Program-made: the position numbers and the translations under genes
Assembly (NCBI RefSeq): GCF_905171775.1
Contig: NC_053491.1
Location: 401,598,838 to 401,662,837, forward strand
Length of the DNA: 64,000 nucleotides
Direction: 5' to 3'
Source: Rana temporaria
Taxonomy: Eukaryota > Chordata > Amphibia > Anura > Ranidae
The notes under the pieces: model-generated
Seen by the model: only the letters and a program-made list of their open reading frames with translations
Database searches by the model: none
Told to the model about the DNA's origin: nothing
In this document: positions 20,891-32,773 of the stretch, piece after piece
Position numbering within the stretch: position 1 is the first letter of the stretch
Layout: each line of letters starts with the position of its first letter

Positions 20891-21381
20891 TTAAAGCAGA
20901 GTTCCACCCAAAAATGGAACTTCCGCTTTTTGGAATCCTCCCCGCCTCCGGTGTCACATTTGGCACCTTTCATGGGGGAGGAGGGAACAGATACCTGTGT
21001 AATAAAGGTACAGTATTTGCTCCCACTTCCAGGCATAGATCACTGTAGTGATCGCAGTGACCTACAACACATCTGGCGCCTACTTCGTCACCCACATAGG
21101 TCCCAGAAGACAGCAGTGTCCAGTGGAATCACACAGTGTGACTTGCGCATGAGCAGTAGGGAACCCAGAATTAAAGCCGCAAGGCTTCACTTCCTGATTC
21201 CCTTACCGAAGATGGCGGCGGCAGCACTCGAGAGCCGAGGAACAAATTGGCTTCGGGACTCAATATCACGGGCACCCTGGGCAGGTAAGTGTCCAAATAT
21301 TAAAAGTCAGCAGCTGCAGTATTTGTAGCTGCTGACTTTTAATATTTTTATTTAATTTTTATTGGTGGAACTCCGCTTTAA
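20891..21381. mobile_element. MITE with GGAGTTCCACC termini
   Basis: Termini TTAAAGCAGAGTTCCACCC and (inverted) TTAAAGCGGAGTTCCACC. TTAA occurs at both outer ends (20891-20894 and 21378-21381), compatible with TTAA-targeting. A second, internal hairpin lies at 21299-21343, AAAAGTCAGCAGCT paired with AGCTGCTGACTTTT. Non-coding. Confidence 0.8.
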
Positions 21382-21731
21382 CGACCTCTATTTTCCTAGT
21401 CTAACTTCAACTTTTCTGTTACAGCTGCTGAGCAGGGTGAAAAATTGGACTATGGAATTCAATAGGTAGAGTTAGATCCAGTTCCTGGTCTGACACACCC
21501 TCTACCCTTCTTTGTAATAGAAGTCTGTGCGAGGGCACTGGTGATAAGCAGTGTGGCTGTTACTGGTACTGCCAGCATAGAGCACTGGAGCGTTAGTTCA
21601 GAAAAAAACATTTTCAGTGAGGGAGGGAGAAATGTTTTTTGAGGCAATTCCTGGCAAAAATCACAAATCACAACATGTAAAGGTACAGGGTTGCAAAAGG
21701 ATAAAAGAATATGTTAGACTTCAGATGGTAT
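21382..21731. other. Short unassigned stretch
   Basis: About 350 bases with no recognisable element end or domain. Confidence 0.3.
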
Positions 21732-23279
21732 TTAACCACTTCAGCCCCAGAAGGATTTACCCCCTTCCTGACCAGAACACTATTTGCGATATGGCACTGT
21801 GTCGCTTTAACTGTCAATTGCGTGGCTGACGACATTGCACCCAAATAAAAATGATGTCCCTTTTTCCCCACAAATAGAGCTTTCTTTTGGTGGTATTTGA
21901 TCACCTCTGCATTTTTTATTTTTTACACTATAAAAAAAAATAGCGACAATTTTGAAAAAAGCTATATTTTTGAACTTTTTGCTATAATAAATATCCCCCA
22001 AAGATATAGAAAAAAAAATTCTTTCTCAGTTTAGGCCAATATGTATTCTTCTACATGTTTTTGGTAAAAAAAAAAAAACGCAATAATCGTATATTCATTG
22101 GTTTGTGCAAAAGTTATAGGGCCAGATTCACAGAAAAAGTACGCCGGAGTATCTGCTGATACTCCGGCGTACTTTCAAATTTGCTGCGTCGTATATTTAT
22201 TTGTAATTCACAAACAAAGATACAACGGCTTTTGGCTAAGATCCGACAGGCGTGCGGCTTCATACGCCTTCGGATCTTAGGATGCAATACTTCGGCGACC
22301 GCTGGGGGGAGTTCGCGTCATTTTCCGCGTCGGGTATGCAAATTAGCTGTTTACGGCGATCCACAAAGGTACGCGCGTTCGTCGCATTCTCTTACGTCGT
22401 CGCTAGTCGGTTTTTCCCATCGCAAACTTAAGCCTGCTATTTCATGGCTTAGATTTAGACCAGCCATGTTAAAGTATGGCCGTCGTTCCCGCGTCGAATT
22501 TCAAATTTTTCTTTTTTTTGCGTAAGACATCCGGGAATACGAAAGGACGCAATGCACGTCGCCGTTCAAAAAACACGTCGGGGCGCCGTAATTTCGCGCA
22601 AAGCATGGCGGGAAATTTCCTAACGGAGCATGCGCAGAACGTTCGGCGCGGGAACGCGCCTAATTTAAATGGTACACGCCCCATTTGAATTAGGCGGGCT
22701 TGCGCCGGACGGCTTTACGCTACGCCGCCGCAAGTTTACACGCAAGTGCTTTCTGAATCAAGCACTTACGACAAAAACTTGCGGCGGAGTAACGTTAATG
22801 GGATACGTTACGCCGCCGTAATTGTTCGTGAATCTGGCCCATAGCGTCTACAAAATAGGGGATATATTTATGGCATTTTTATTATAATTGCTTTTATTAG
22901 CAATGGCAGTGATCTGCGATTTTTATTGTGACTGCAACATTATGGCAGACACATCAGTCACTTTTGACACTATTTTGGGACCATTGTCATTTATACAGCG
23001 ATCAGTGCTATAAAAATGCACTGACTACTGTGTAAATGACACTGGCAGGGAAGGGGTTAAACACTAGGGGGCGATCAAGGGGTTACCTGTGTCCTATGGA
23101 GTGACTCTAACTGTAGGGGGGCTGGTCTCACTACAACATGACAGAGATCACTGTTCCCAATGACAGAGAGCAATAGATCCCTATCATGTTGCTAGGCAGA
23201 ACAAGGAAATGCCTTGTTTACACAGGCATCTCCCTGTTTTGCCGCTCTGTGACACAATTGCGGGTCCCCGGCGGATGTC
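21732..23279. mobile_element. TTAA element (piggyBac-like), copy P2, 3'-truncated
   Basis: It starts TTAACCACTTCAGCCCC and has the family signature TTGCGATATGGCACTG, ACAATTGCGTGG, AGAGCTTTCTTTTGGTGGTA and, later, ACTAGGGGGCGATCAAGGGG. The Harbinger-like MITE H1 interrupts it at 22119-22840. Its right terminus is not found: the sequence runs into the foldback at 23279. Confidence 0.65.
22119..22840. mobile_element. CpG-rich MITE, GGGCCAGATTCAC family, copy H1
   Basis: Inverted ends GGGCCAGATTCAC and GGGCCAGATTCACGA. A 3-bp duplication ATA (22116-22118 and 22841-22843) fits PIF/Harbinger-type insertion. The 722-base interior is very CpG-rich and has a sub-terminal palindrome AGTACGCCGGAGTATC (22138-22174). 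Non-coding. The opposite orientation of this subfamily is seen in H3. Confidence 0.8.
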
Positions 23280-23857
23280 AAGCCTTCTGAATTAAATGGG
23301 CTGTGCTATATGTGGCTTATGGGACATGTTGCCGTTTTGTGGGTTGCGTGTCTTTTACTGTGCGTTTTGCAGCATTTGACACTCGTTTTTTCACATGGCA
23401 AAATGTGTGTTTGCTTCTATGTTTGGTGTGACAATACCAATTAATGGCACTGAAAGCACGACTAGTAATTTTAGGTGGATAAAGGTGGCCATACACTATA
23501 CAATCTGACTGTACAATCGCCTTTAGATTTACAAAATGTATATAATTGGAGGAAACACCTATCTAGCCAATCACTCTGTATCCAATCAGGCAGGTCCTTG
23601 CAGTACATAATTGATGGCAGATCTAAAGGAGATTGTACAATCAGATTATATAGTGTATGGCCACCTTAATACACCTAAGATTAGTAGTTGCGCTTTCAGT
23701 GCCATTAATTGTTAAAAAACACCAAACATAGAAGCAAACACATTTTGACATGTGAAAAAACAAATGGCAAATGATGCAAAAAAACACGCAACCCACAAAA
23801 CGCCAACATGTCCCATAAGCCACATATAGCACAGCCCATTTAAATCAGCAGGCTGCC
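23279..23857. mobile_element. Foldback element with a MITE in its loop
   Basis: Arms 23279-23480 and 23669-23857 are inverted copies (AAATGGGCTGTGCTATATGT with its complement, AACATAGAAGCAAACACA, TTAATGGCACTGAAAGC). The loop is filled by another MITE (23482-23667). Arm identity is high but with small indels. Confidence 0.82.
23482..23667. mobile_element. MITE with GGTGGCCATACACTATA termini
   Basis: Ends AAGGTGGCCATACACTATA and its complement TATAGTGTATGGCCACCTT, with a further paired block GATTGTACAATC. About 186 bases, non-coding, sitting precisely at the centre of the foldback. Confidence 0.85.
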
Positions 23858-24409
23858 CTAAGCGCTTCACAGGATAAATGAGACACAAAACGTGCGCTCC
23901 CACTATGCTAGATGTTAATGGGTCCTGAAAGTAAGCATAACATGATGTGAAACATGTCAGCCACCTTTTTACTGTTGTTCACTTCATTTTGACTGCATCG
24001 CTTTGGTTGTTTTTTGGATTTCATTTGTACAATAAAGACATCATTTTAAGGAGTGCGTCAGTCCAGGATCTTCTTCTATCCAATGTGTGCTAATGAGGTC
24101 AGCTGGTTAACTCCTTCCTGTGTCATAACCTACAGTCAGTAAGGACGCAAGACAGAAGCAATGGATACGTTTGGAATCATATATGGAGGACAGTAAGGTG
24201 CGTGTCTGTAGATTTTATGGAAAGCTTTGATATTTTTGCAAAAACAGTACATGAATGCTATATTGGTACATAGGGGAGATGGAGTTTAGAGAAAACAAAA
24301 GTGAACTTAGCTTTTAAATAAAAATTGCAAACGTGTGCCCATATCCAGAACCGGAAAGTCTGGGGATGTAACAAACAATGCTAAATAAGTGTCTTAGCAG
24401 GCAGCGTAT
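23858..24409. other. Unassigned non-coding stretch
   Basis: No recognisable element or domain. The texture is AT-rich single-copy-like sequence. Confidence 0.3.
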
Positions 24410-26045
24410 ACAGGAGAGCAGCACGGAGGGTATATCAATGGGTAGTACATTCAGGGTAGGGTGTAGAGGGTATGACAGAGGGCAGTATGTGCAGGACAGG
24501 GGTGTGGAAGGTATGACAGAGGGCAATATGTGCAGGAGAGGGGAGCGATGGGTATGACAAAGAGCAGTATGTGCAGAAGAGGGGTTCAGATGGTATGATA
24601 GAGGGCAGTATGTGCAGGAGAGGGGTGCAGAGGGTAAAACAGAGGGCAGTATGTAAAGGAGATGCGTGTGGAGGGTATGACAGAGGACAGTATATGCAGG
24701 AGACAGGTGTGGATGGTATGACAAAGGGCAGTATGCGCAGGAGAGGGGTGCAATGGGTATGACAAAGGGCAGTATGTGCAGGAGAGGGATGCAGAGGGTA
24801 TGTAGCGCTACCCCCAAAGAAGTCGCTGATTTGTTGTTTGGAACGACATATTAGGTTACCTTGATGTGGCCCAGGGGTGTAGTTGTAGAATCAAAGTAGT
24901 GAGCGAAGGTCCAGACAGTGAATAAGGGTTTTTACAATGCTTTATTTCCAGGCCAACACGGCCAACATCAATTGGGAAGAAAAAGGTGTTGAAGAGAAAT
25001 AAAAATAACCTTTCGGTATCAGGCCTGGATATGAACCGAGCAGTGCTGCTCTCAGTAATATCAAATTGTGATTCGTCGCCACTCTTTCTGAGTGGGTGAA
25101 GTGCCCCCGGACAGACCCCTCTCACAAGCCTGGTAGCCGAGGTGTCACTTAGATTTGCCGGGAGGAACAGATCTCTCTCACAGACCTGGCTCTAGGGCCT
25201 CTGCCACAGGCCAATTACTTTAGGTGAGCTAGATGGATAAATGGAGCAAATCCTCCCAGTAGGTTTTTAGAATAGGTCACCGGATGACAGCAAAGCGTAC
25301 CTGTCAGCATTCGGGTCACCAGATCCCTGATTGGTTCATTCAAGCCCTGTTGGACAACCTGCCTCTGGGTTACCCTCAAGCCGACCCCCCAATCGAACGG
25401 CACCCAGCCTGGGATCTTTTCAATAGAACTGGGGACCCAGTAAGTCACTGAAGTCCCCTTTTACCTCCGGATGAGGTTTCCGTGTAGTCTGCAATTGTGG
25501 CCAGGTGGGCCGCGCCGGCGGGGTCCATGGATGCACGCACCCTGAAGGTGGATGCCACACCTGGAACCGGGACCCCGCGAAGAGTTTTGAGCACATGACA
25601 CCTGTCACAGATATACCCTTCCCCAGCATGCCCCGCGAGGAAAAACTCCTCTGATTGGCTGCTGGGGAAAACTTGCTCTGCCAGAACCCCTCTGGTGCCA
25701 ACTGCTGGCCAGGGATGGTACCGCATCCCTGGAGCACAGACTGACCCAGTGGACATTTCCGGAACGACAGAAGTCCAATTTAACCAATTGCGAATGGGAG
25801 CAAAATACTCTCCCATTCCCCACTAACTTTAGCGTAGTGCCCATACTGAAAGTAAGGGGGCGCTATAGGTATAACAGAGGGCAGTATGTACAGGAGATGT
25901 ATGTACAGGAGATGCATGTGGAGGGTAGTACATGCAGAATGGGGTGTAGAGGGTATGACAGAGGGCAGTATGCACAGAAAAGGTGTGCAGAGGGTATGAT
26001 AGAGAGCAGTATGTGTGAAGGTTAAGAGTGGGCAGAATGTGCAGA
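24410..26045. repeat. 42-bp minisatellite split by a solo LTR
   Basis: Units of about 42 bases containing GGGCAGTATGTGCAGGAGAG and GGGTATGACAGA recur about nine times in 24410-24800 and about four more times in 25868-26045. The solo LTR 24801-25867 lies between. Frames across it on both strands are repeat translations. Confidence 0.85.
24801..25867 (-). mobile_element. Solo LTR (1067 bp), gypsy-like
   Basis: It begins TGTAGCGCTACCCCC and ends GGGGGCGCTATA, near-perfect inverted ends (the expected final CA reads TA). A 4-bp duplication GGTA flanks it (24797-24800 and 25868-25871). On the minus strand AATAAAGC (plus GCTTTATT near 24937) is a polyadenylation signal about 135 bases before the 3' end, supporting minus orientation. 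No internal retroelement sequence remains. Gypsy assignment is an inference. Confidence 0.8.
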
Positions 26046-26137
26046 CAATTAGTATTAAGGATATAAAAGCTGGCAGCATGTAAAGTGACAAGTGTAGCTT
26101 ACAAAGTATTTGTAAAGCTCTATTGAGTATGTAAAGT

Positions 26138-27437
26138 TATACCATAGCTAAAGTTTTGTGGACACATGGTCATAACACCTTTATGAGCTTTTTGGATAAC
26201 CCATTCCAAAACTATGGCTATATGGCATTATCCCATCCTTTTTGCCTCAAATCTTCTGAGAAGACTTTCTACAAGGTTTTGGAGTATGTCTGGAAGTTTG
26301 TGCCCATTCAGCTGAAAAAATATTTATGAGGTCCGGTACTAATTTTGGACAAAAAGACCTGGCTAATAATGACCATTTTATTTCACCCCAAATGTGTTCA
26401 ATGGGCTTGAGGTCAGGCCTCTGCACAAGCCATTCAAGTTATGTCGCAACAAATTTGTTAAACTGGTGGTTTCATGGACCTGGCTTTGCATGGGGAGCAG
26501 TGACATTGGATCATAATAGGACCCTCCCCAAACTGTTGCCACAATGTTGGAAGCACAAAAGTATTTGCTTTGTTTGCTGTAGCAATAACAGTATGATCAC
26601 TAAAAAAATTAAAACAAAATTTGAACAGGTATCCACATATTTTTCCCCATATAAGTTATGTATGATGGTCAGGTACCCACCAATGTTTGGCCATATAGGG
26701 CCGGATTCAGAGAGACTTACGATGGCGTATCAGTAGATACGCCGTCTTAAGTCCGAATGAGCGCTGTTGTATATTTAAGCGTATTCTGGAAATCAGATAC
26801 GCATAAATTTGGCCAAGATACGACCAACGTAAGTCTCCTACGCTGTCGTATCTTATGTGTATATTTACGCTGGCCGCTAGGGGCGTGTACGTGGATTTAG
26901 GAGTCGAATATGTAAATGAGCAAGATACACCGATTCACGAACGTACGTACGCCCGTCGCAGTAAGATATGCCGTTTACGTAAGACATACGCCGGCGTAAA
27001 GATAAACCACCAAAAACATGGCGCAGCCCATGCAAGGTATGGATGACGGAACAGCCATTGTATTTTACGCAGTTTGCATAAGCGTACGTGAATGGGGCTG
27101 GGTGTAGGTTACGTTCACGTCGAAAGCATTGAGCCGACGTTGTTACGTAGGGAGTGTTTGCGACGTGATTCTGAGCATGCGCGCGCATGCACCATACGAA
27201 CGACCCTCCTTTACATGGGGTCACGGTTAATTTAAATGTAGCCCGCCCACTACATGCCTACTTTGAATTAGGCGGGGTTACGCCGGCCCATTTGCGCTAC
27301 GCTGACATAACTTACGGAGCAAGTGCTTTGTGAATACTGTACTTGCCTCACTATGTTACGTCGGCGTAGTGCAACTGGGATGCGCTACGCCGGCCAAAAG
27401 ATACGCCATTGTATCTGAATCTGCGGCCCATAGAGTA
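26138..27437. mobile_element. Tc1/mariner deletion derivative, split by H2
   Basis: The left arm around 26140-26185 (AAAGTTTTGTGGACACATGG) and right arm around 26660-26697 (ATGGTCAGGTACCCACC, TTTGGCCATATA) are diverged inverted repeats. The interior keeps the stretch GTGCCCATTCAGCTGAAAAA and GGGCTTGAGGTCAGG, known from the minus-strand transposase of a common vertebrate Tc1 family, but most of the gene is gone. H2 is inserted in the right terminal repeat. Confidence 0.65.
26698..27429. mobile_element. CpG-rich Harbinger-like MITE, copy H2
   Basis: Ends GGGCCGGATTCAGAGAGAC and (inverted) GGGCCGCAGATTCAGATAC. The 3-bp duplication is ATA (26695-26697 and 27430-27432). 732 bases, CpG-rich, with sub-terminal GCGTATCAGTAGATACGC palindrome. 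Closest to H4, which lies in the opposite orientation. Confidence 0.8.
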
Positions 27438-27637
27438 TAGGTAGGTGTGACATACAGTATGTAATACTAGAAACCAATGTATTCTTAACACTATCTATAT
27501 TGCAAGCAAATATGTTATTTTATTATTTTATAAGAATAGTTACCAACTAATCCTGAATATTTCAGGCCCTTGTTGTGTTCCTTTTAGGGACTAGTATGTG
27601 AATATTAGGTGATTTAAACACTTGTGCTCAAGACTTA

Positions 27638-28357
27638 GGGCCAGATTCACATATATCTGCGGCGGCGTAACGTATCGTCTTTACATTACTCTGCCGCAAG
27701 TTTTCAGCGCAAATGCCTAATTCACCAAGCACTTGCGTGTAAACTTACGGCGGTGTAACGTAAAGCTGTCTGGCGCAAGCCCGCCTAATTCAAATGGGGC
27801 GTGTACCATTTAAATTAGGCGCGTTCCCGCGCCGAACATTCTGCGCATGCTCCGTGTGAAAATTTCCCGACGTGCTTTGCGTGAAATTACGGCGCCCCGA
27901 TGTATTTTTTGAACGGCGACGTGCGTTACGTCATTTCGTATTCCTGGACGTCTTACGCATAAAAAAAAAAAAATGAAATTCGACATGGGAACTACGGACA
28001 TATTTTAACATGGCTGTTCTAAATGTAAGCCATGAAAAAGCAGGCCTAAGTTTGCGACGGGAAAAACCGACTAGCGACGACGTAAGAGATTGCGACGAAC
28101 GTGCGTATCTTCGTGGATCGCCGTAATCAGCTAATTTGCATACCCGACGCTGGAAAACGACGCAAACCCCACCCAGCGGCCGCCGGAAAATTACACCTAG
28201 GATCCGAAGGCGTACGAAGCCGTACGCCTGTCGGATCTTAGCCAAAAGCCGTCGTATCTTTTTTGTGAATTACAAATAAAGATACGACGCGGCAAATTTG
28301 AAAATACGCCGGAGTATTAGTAGATACTCCGGCGTTTTTCCTCTGTGAATCTGGCCC
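27638..28357. mobile_element. CpG-rich Harbinger-like MITE, copy H3
   Basis: Ends GGGCCAGATTCACATAT and (inverted) GGGCCAGATTCACAGAGG. The 3-bp duplication is TTA (27635-27637 and 28358-28360). 720 bases, inverted with respect to H1 and of the same subfamily. Confidence 0.85.
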
Positions 28358-29394
28358 TTAGCTCTTAAAATTACATAAAGCTTTCTCACAAATGGACCCT
28401 TACTTGTTCTTCAACATTATCTACAGACACATTATCTACACCAAACCTTTTTAAAGATTTGTACAGCAATATTGATTGTGGAAAACTATTTAAAATGCAC
28501 AAATATCATACATCAACACCCCAAATCCCTCTTGACAAATTAATTTGAAAGACACTGTAGATAGTGTAAAATCAATGAAGAAAACAATCAGTACGGCTAT
28601 TTCTGGATATTCTCGAATTGTTAATGCATCTTTTACAAAAATGATAAAGTATTGCTTGACTGAAATATCAGAGTAAAACCCTGTAATCAAGCGAAGAAGC
28701 CAAGCATTAACACGAACGGTTCAGTCTTTAATGCACAACACGCAACATCTAGTTTATGTCTGAATATAGCTTTTTTTGGTTTGAATTATAGAATTCAAAG
28801 TTTAAAATCTACTTAGAAACTAGCTAGTGTAAAGTCGGCCATAGACAGATCATAGTTTAGCCGGTTCAGCAGGAACCAGTCTAATTTTAATCAGTTTATG
28901 GGCTGGCTGTACTGAAGTCGACTCATTGATTGACTTTAGTACAACCAGCCTGTTGGGCTTTTTCACCCGATCAATGCCAACAGCTATAGCTGAAAGCAAT
29001 GATCAAGCTGTCAACCAACAGAGCAGAATAACACTATGGGAGGGATTCTCCCATCAACATAGTCAGTGTTGATGGTGGGAATTAATGTATTTTTTTTTTA
29101 CTTCAACCCGTGGCTGAAGGAAAGAAAAATTACATAATGTTTGGACTGCGTAACACTTGTTGTCAAACCTTAAAGCCAACAGTTCTATCAATAGACAATG
29201 GCAGGATTACAAATGTCAAGCAAAAATTCTGAATGCAAATGTTTTTAGAAATCTTTTGTATACAGTACTTACCTCTTTGGTTGGCCCATGCTGCAGCTAT
29301 ACCATTTTCTTATGTCATTATAGGGCTAATTTTAAGTATTTTCTTCAAAATGGTCATGTACATTAGAAGCTGATTATAGAACCTGTAAATACTG
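28358..29394. other. Unassigned, mostly AT-rich sequence
   Basis: No coding domain. Around 28840-29000, inverted words such as GTCGGCCATAGACAGATC and ACTTTAGTACAACCAGCC / GGCTGGCTGTACTGAAGT hint at a decayed palindromic MITE. Confidence 0.3.
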
Positions 29395-29760
29395 TTTGAG
29401 TGTCTGTCCAAGTGGAATTAATTCACAAGAAAAGAACAAGAATGTGCCAATCTAAGTGCAGTATGAAAGGGATTTTAATAAATTAAACACACAGCCAAAT
29501 GGCTACTCACAATTGATATGAGGTAACAGGCATGTAAGGTAACTAGGTCCGTGGTCACAAGTGTCCGATATGTCCTGGTCCTCAGAGAAGTCTGCACAAG
29601 ATGGCGAGAGCTGTAGGTGGAACGCTATGACACTGTAAACAACCATGCGGGGGGACAGCAGACATGGATCGTCGCACCCGAAGTGACGTGGCGTGGCCTA
29701 CGGGAAAGGACCAATCGGATGACGCGTTTCACAGCTCCGCTGTTTCTTCAGATGGATCTG
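29395..29760 (-). mobile_element. Penelope-like pLTR relic with hammerhead-type core
   Basis: On the minus strand 29715-29757 reads CTGAAGA, then AACAGC-GGA-GCTGT, then GAAACGCGTC. The CUGANGA and GAAA boxes flanking a short hairpin match the conserved core of hammerhead ribozymes, which are carried in the pLTRs of Penelope-like elements. The flanking few hundred bases lack RT or GIY-YIG coding sequence. I place this as a relic of a different PLE family from that at 46-58 kb. Boundaries are approximate. Confidence 0.45.
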
Positions 29761-30745
29761 ATGGATTAGAAAAAAAAAAACTAACCTTTACAACCCCTTT
29801 AAATAGTCAGTGCTCTCATATTGTACAAAAAAGTATGTGTTCTCTTTTTAGGAGGATCGCACAAAAAGTGCAGTGTGTGGATAGTCTGTTGGTAACTATG
29901 TACAGCACGGTTTTGCAGGGTGAGTACAGTGAGAGATCTGGCGGTTCACTGGGGATGACTGTGAGCCTCCAAATGTTGGGAGACAGTGGGTGGAAGCAAA
30001 AGGAGATATGATGTGGATCACACTCATCTGCCGTATTGCTAGTCAGTCTCTGGTCCCTGATTGGGACAACATAGTTGACAATGTTGCTCACAGTTAAGAA
30101 TTGATACTGAATGCCAGGTGGCCGTGGCTTATCCGGAGATTCTCCTGTTGTGGGGCCGCTGACAGTGTTTTCCTCCTGGCTCTGTGTAGGTGAGTGGGTG
30201 CAGGGCTCATCCAAGCCTCTGGAGCTTTTGGCAAATGTTCCTTCCAGTAGACGGGGCTGAAAACTCACAGGGAAGTAATGGTAGTCTGTACGCCACAAGC
30301 ACGCCACAAGCACACTGTTGGGAGCCTTGGTTGCTCAGTTCTGGACTTTAAGTCCTAAAGGATTGTCCACTGGGAGAGCTGGATGGTGGTAGAGTGCTGG
30401 AATCCAGGGGTGATACTGTTATGCAGGAAAGATTCCGGTGGCCACAAAAGTAATAGTAGTATTCTTGTATGTTGTTATTCAAGACATTTATTTTATTGGA
30501 ATGCAGGTTTACTTTATGGTGATTAAGTGTAAATAATAATGTATATATAAAAGGGAATAGGGTTAAACAACAGTATTGTCCCCATTGATAGACGCACTAT
30601 TAACTAGTCTATCAGCCACTGGACACATCACACCTCATCAGCTCTTTTTTGTCCCATTTCTCCAATTAGAGAACCCTCTGCATTCATTCAGACAATCTTA
30701 ATTGCATCTGTGTGGCATTAGGGTTAAAGTGATACTAAACACATA
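29761..30745. other. Unassigned sequence
   Basis: Contains a 165-codon minus frame (29816-30313) with no recognisable domain and a cysteine/serine/proline-rich, non-globular composition, which I do not call as a gene. TTAAAGTGATACTAAAC (30724-30740) looks like the left end of another dispersed element interrupted by H4. Confidence 0.3.
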
Positions 30746-31429
30746 GGTCTAGATTCACGTAGAGCGGCGTATCTTTTGGCCGGCGTATCGCATCCCATTT
30801 GCACTACGCCGACGTAACATAGTGAGGCAAGGCCAGTATTCACAAAGCACTTGCTCCGTAAGTTACGTCGGCGTAGCGCAAATGGGCCGGCGTAACCCCG
30901 CCTAATTCAAAGTAGGCATGTAGTGGGCGGGCTACATTTAAATTAACCGTGACCCCATGTAAATGGGGTCACGTCGCAAATACTCCCTACGAAACGACGT
31001 CGGCTCAATGCTTTCGACGTGAACGTAACCTACGCCCAGCCCCGTTCACGTACGATTACGCAAACAACGTAAAATACGACGGCTGTTCCGTCGCCCATAC
31101 CTTGCATGGGCTGCGCCACCTATAGAGGTGTTTTATCTTTACGCCGGCGTATGTCTTATGTAAACGGAGTAGCTTACTGCAACTGCGTACGTACGTTCCT
31201 GAATCGGCGTATCTTGCTCATTTACATATTCGATGCGTAAATCCACGTACACGCCCCTAGCGGCCAGCGTAAATATGCAGCCAAGATACGACGGCATAGG
31301 AGACTTACGTTGGCCGAATCTTGGCAACAGTAAGGCGTATATCAGTTTAAGAATGCGCGCAAAGATACGACGGCGCTCATTCGGACTTACGACGGCGTAT
31401 CTACCGTCGTAAGTCTCTCTGAAACTGCC
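30746..31429. mobile_element. CpG-rich Harbinger-like MITE, copy H4
   Basis: Near-complete copy of the H2 subfamily in reverse orientation: the left end resembles the inverted right end of H2 (GATTCACGTAGAGCGGCGTATC) and the right end (GACGGCGTATCTACCGTCG) matches the left of H2. Terminal GGGCC is mutated on both sides (GGTCT, TGCC), so the target duplication is unclear. Confidence 0.7.
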
Positions 31430-32159
31430 TAATACTGTTTATGTGCATTGCCCCTTCTTTTTATGTATGTGGGTGATGGCACTGTAATTATTTTAATAAA
31501 AAGCACATCAAAGTGCCCTTTTTCCTAATTGATATATGATATATGATATAGCCTGTCTGCAGGGAACAGTGGTAGGAGGAGCTTCTAGTCCTCTGCTGTT
31601 GGTCACATTTTTAAAGTTAAAAAGACAGCCTTTGGAATACAGTAAAAAAATATATCAATAAGCTGCTTTAAATGTTCATACAAGTATGAATTTGAAATCA
31701 AATCTATATTATTTTTTAGAGGTAACATGATGTGGGCAGATTTCTGCCAGTCACAGGCTGTGTCATGCCCTTCCAGCCTGTGTTTTGGAACAAGAGGGAG
31801 GTGAAGCCTCCATTAAGCAAGATGTAATATCCCACCACCATTGTGTTCAGCTGGTTAGTGGCCATGGAAGAGGAGGGAGGAAGGCTGTCATTTAATACCA
31901 TGTATACACTCACATGTGTGAATCTATAGTCATAAGGGCTGCTCAGATGTGATAGGGAGGAAATGCTCAGCATAGAAACACACTTAAAACTGAGCATGTG
32001 CACTAGCTGCCAACACTGCTCTGCAAAATCCCCAACTGCAGTGGGGACATGGACAGAAGGAGGAGATAGAAAACAGCAGGATCTGCCAGGTTATTTATTT
32101 ATAGTTTTTAATGATGTGGGCTCAATGACACTAATGACACTTTTTCCCGCTTCCAGGGA
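31430..32159. other. Unassigned non-coding sequence
   Basis: AT-rich, with a short (GATATAT) repeat near 31532-31552. No domain-bearing frame. Confidence 0.3.
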
Positions 32160-32773
32160 AATCGGACAATATGTCATATACTGTACATATTTACATTAAC
32201 ATAGCTCCCAACTATTCCTGATTTCGAGGGACTGTCCCTCATTCGGAACAATCTCCCTCTGTCCCTCTTTCCTCCTCATGTGTCCCTCATTTTGGTCTGA
32301 TCTATATATAGTATATGTAAAAAAAAAAAAACGACTTATCTATCAAAAAGTGATTTGCAGTGCTAAAACTTTCATCCAAATTCTACATTGCTATCATCCA
32401 AATTCCAAAAGGCAGTATAAAAGAATAGTAGTGGTTAAAAAAGCACTTACAGGTTTAACCAATCATTTTATTTAATATTACTTTCCTTTAAAGAGGGCTC
32501 GGCATGGGGTGTTTCCTATGCCTACATAATTTTGGTAATAGGCATCCCTCATTCCCTGTGCCCCCCCACCCCAAAGCACCTTGCCCCCATGTTGATGAGG
32601 ACAAGGGCCCCTACCCGACAACCCTGACCAGAGAAATCAGCCAATATGTCATATACTGTACATATTTACATAGCTCCCAACTGTTCCTGATTTCAAGGGA
32701 CTGTGCCTCATTCGGAACAATGTCCCTCTGTCCCTCTTTCCTCCTTATTAGTCCCTAATTTTGGTCGGATCTA

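Noticed and set aside
22098..22688. Arg-rich frames in CpG-rich sequence, and similar ones in H2-H5
   Set aside because: They overlap MITEs in several phases and differ between copies.
24314..24817. 167-codon minus frame rich in HTLCIPLLHILP
   Set aside because: Translation of the 42-base minisatellite.
29816..30313. 165-codon minus frame
   Set aside because: No recognisable domain, low-complexity composition and within transposon-rich sequence. Could be revisited with transcript data.
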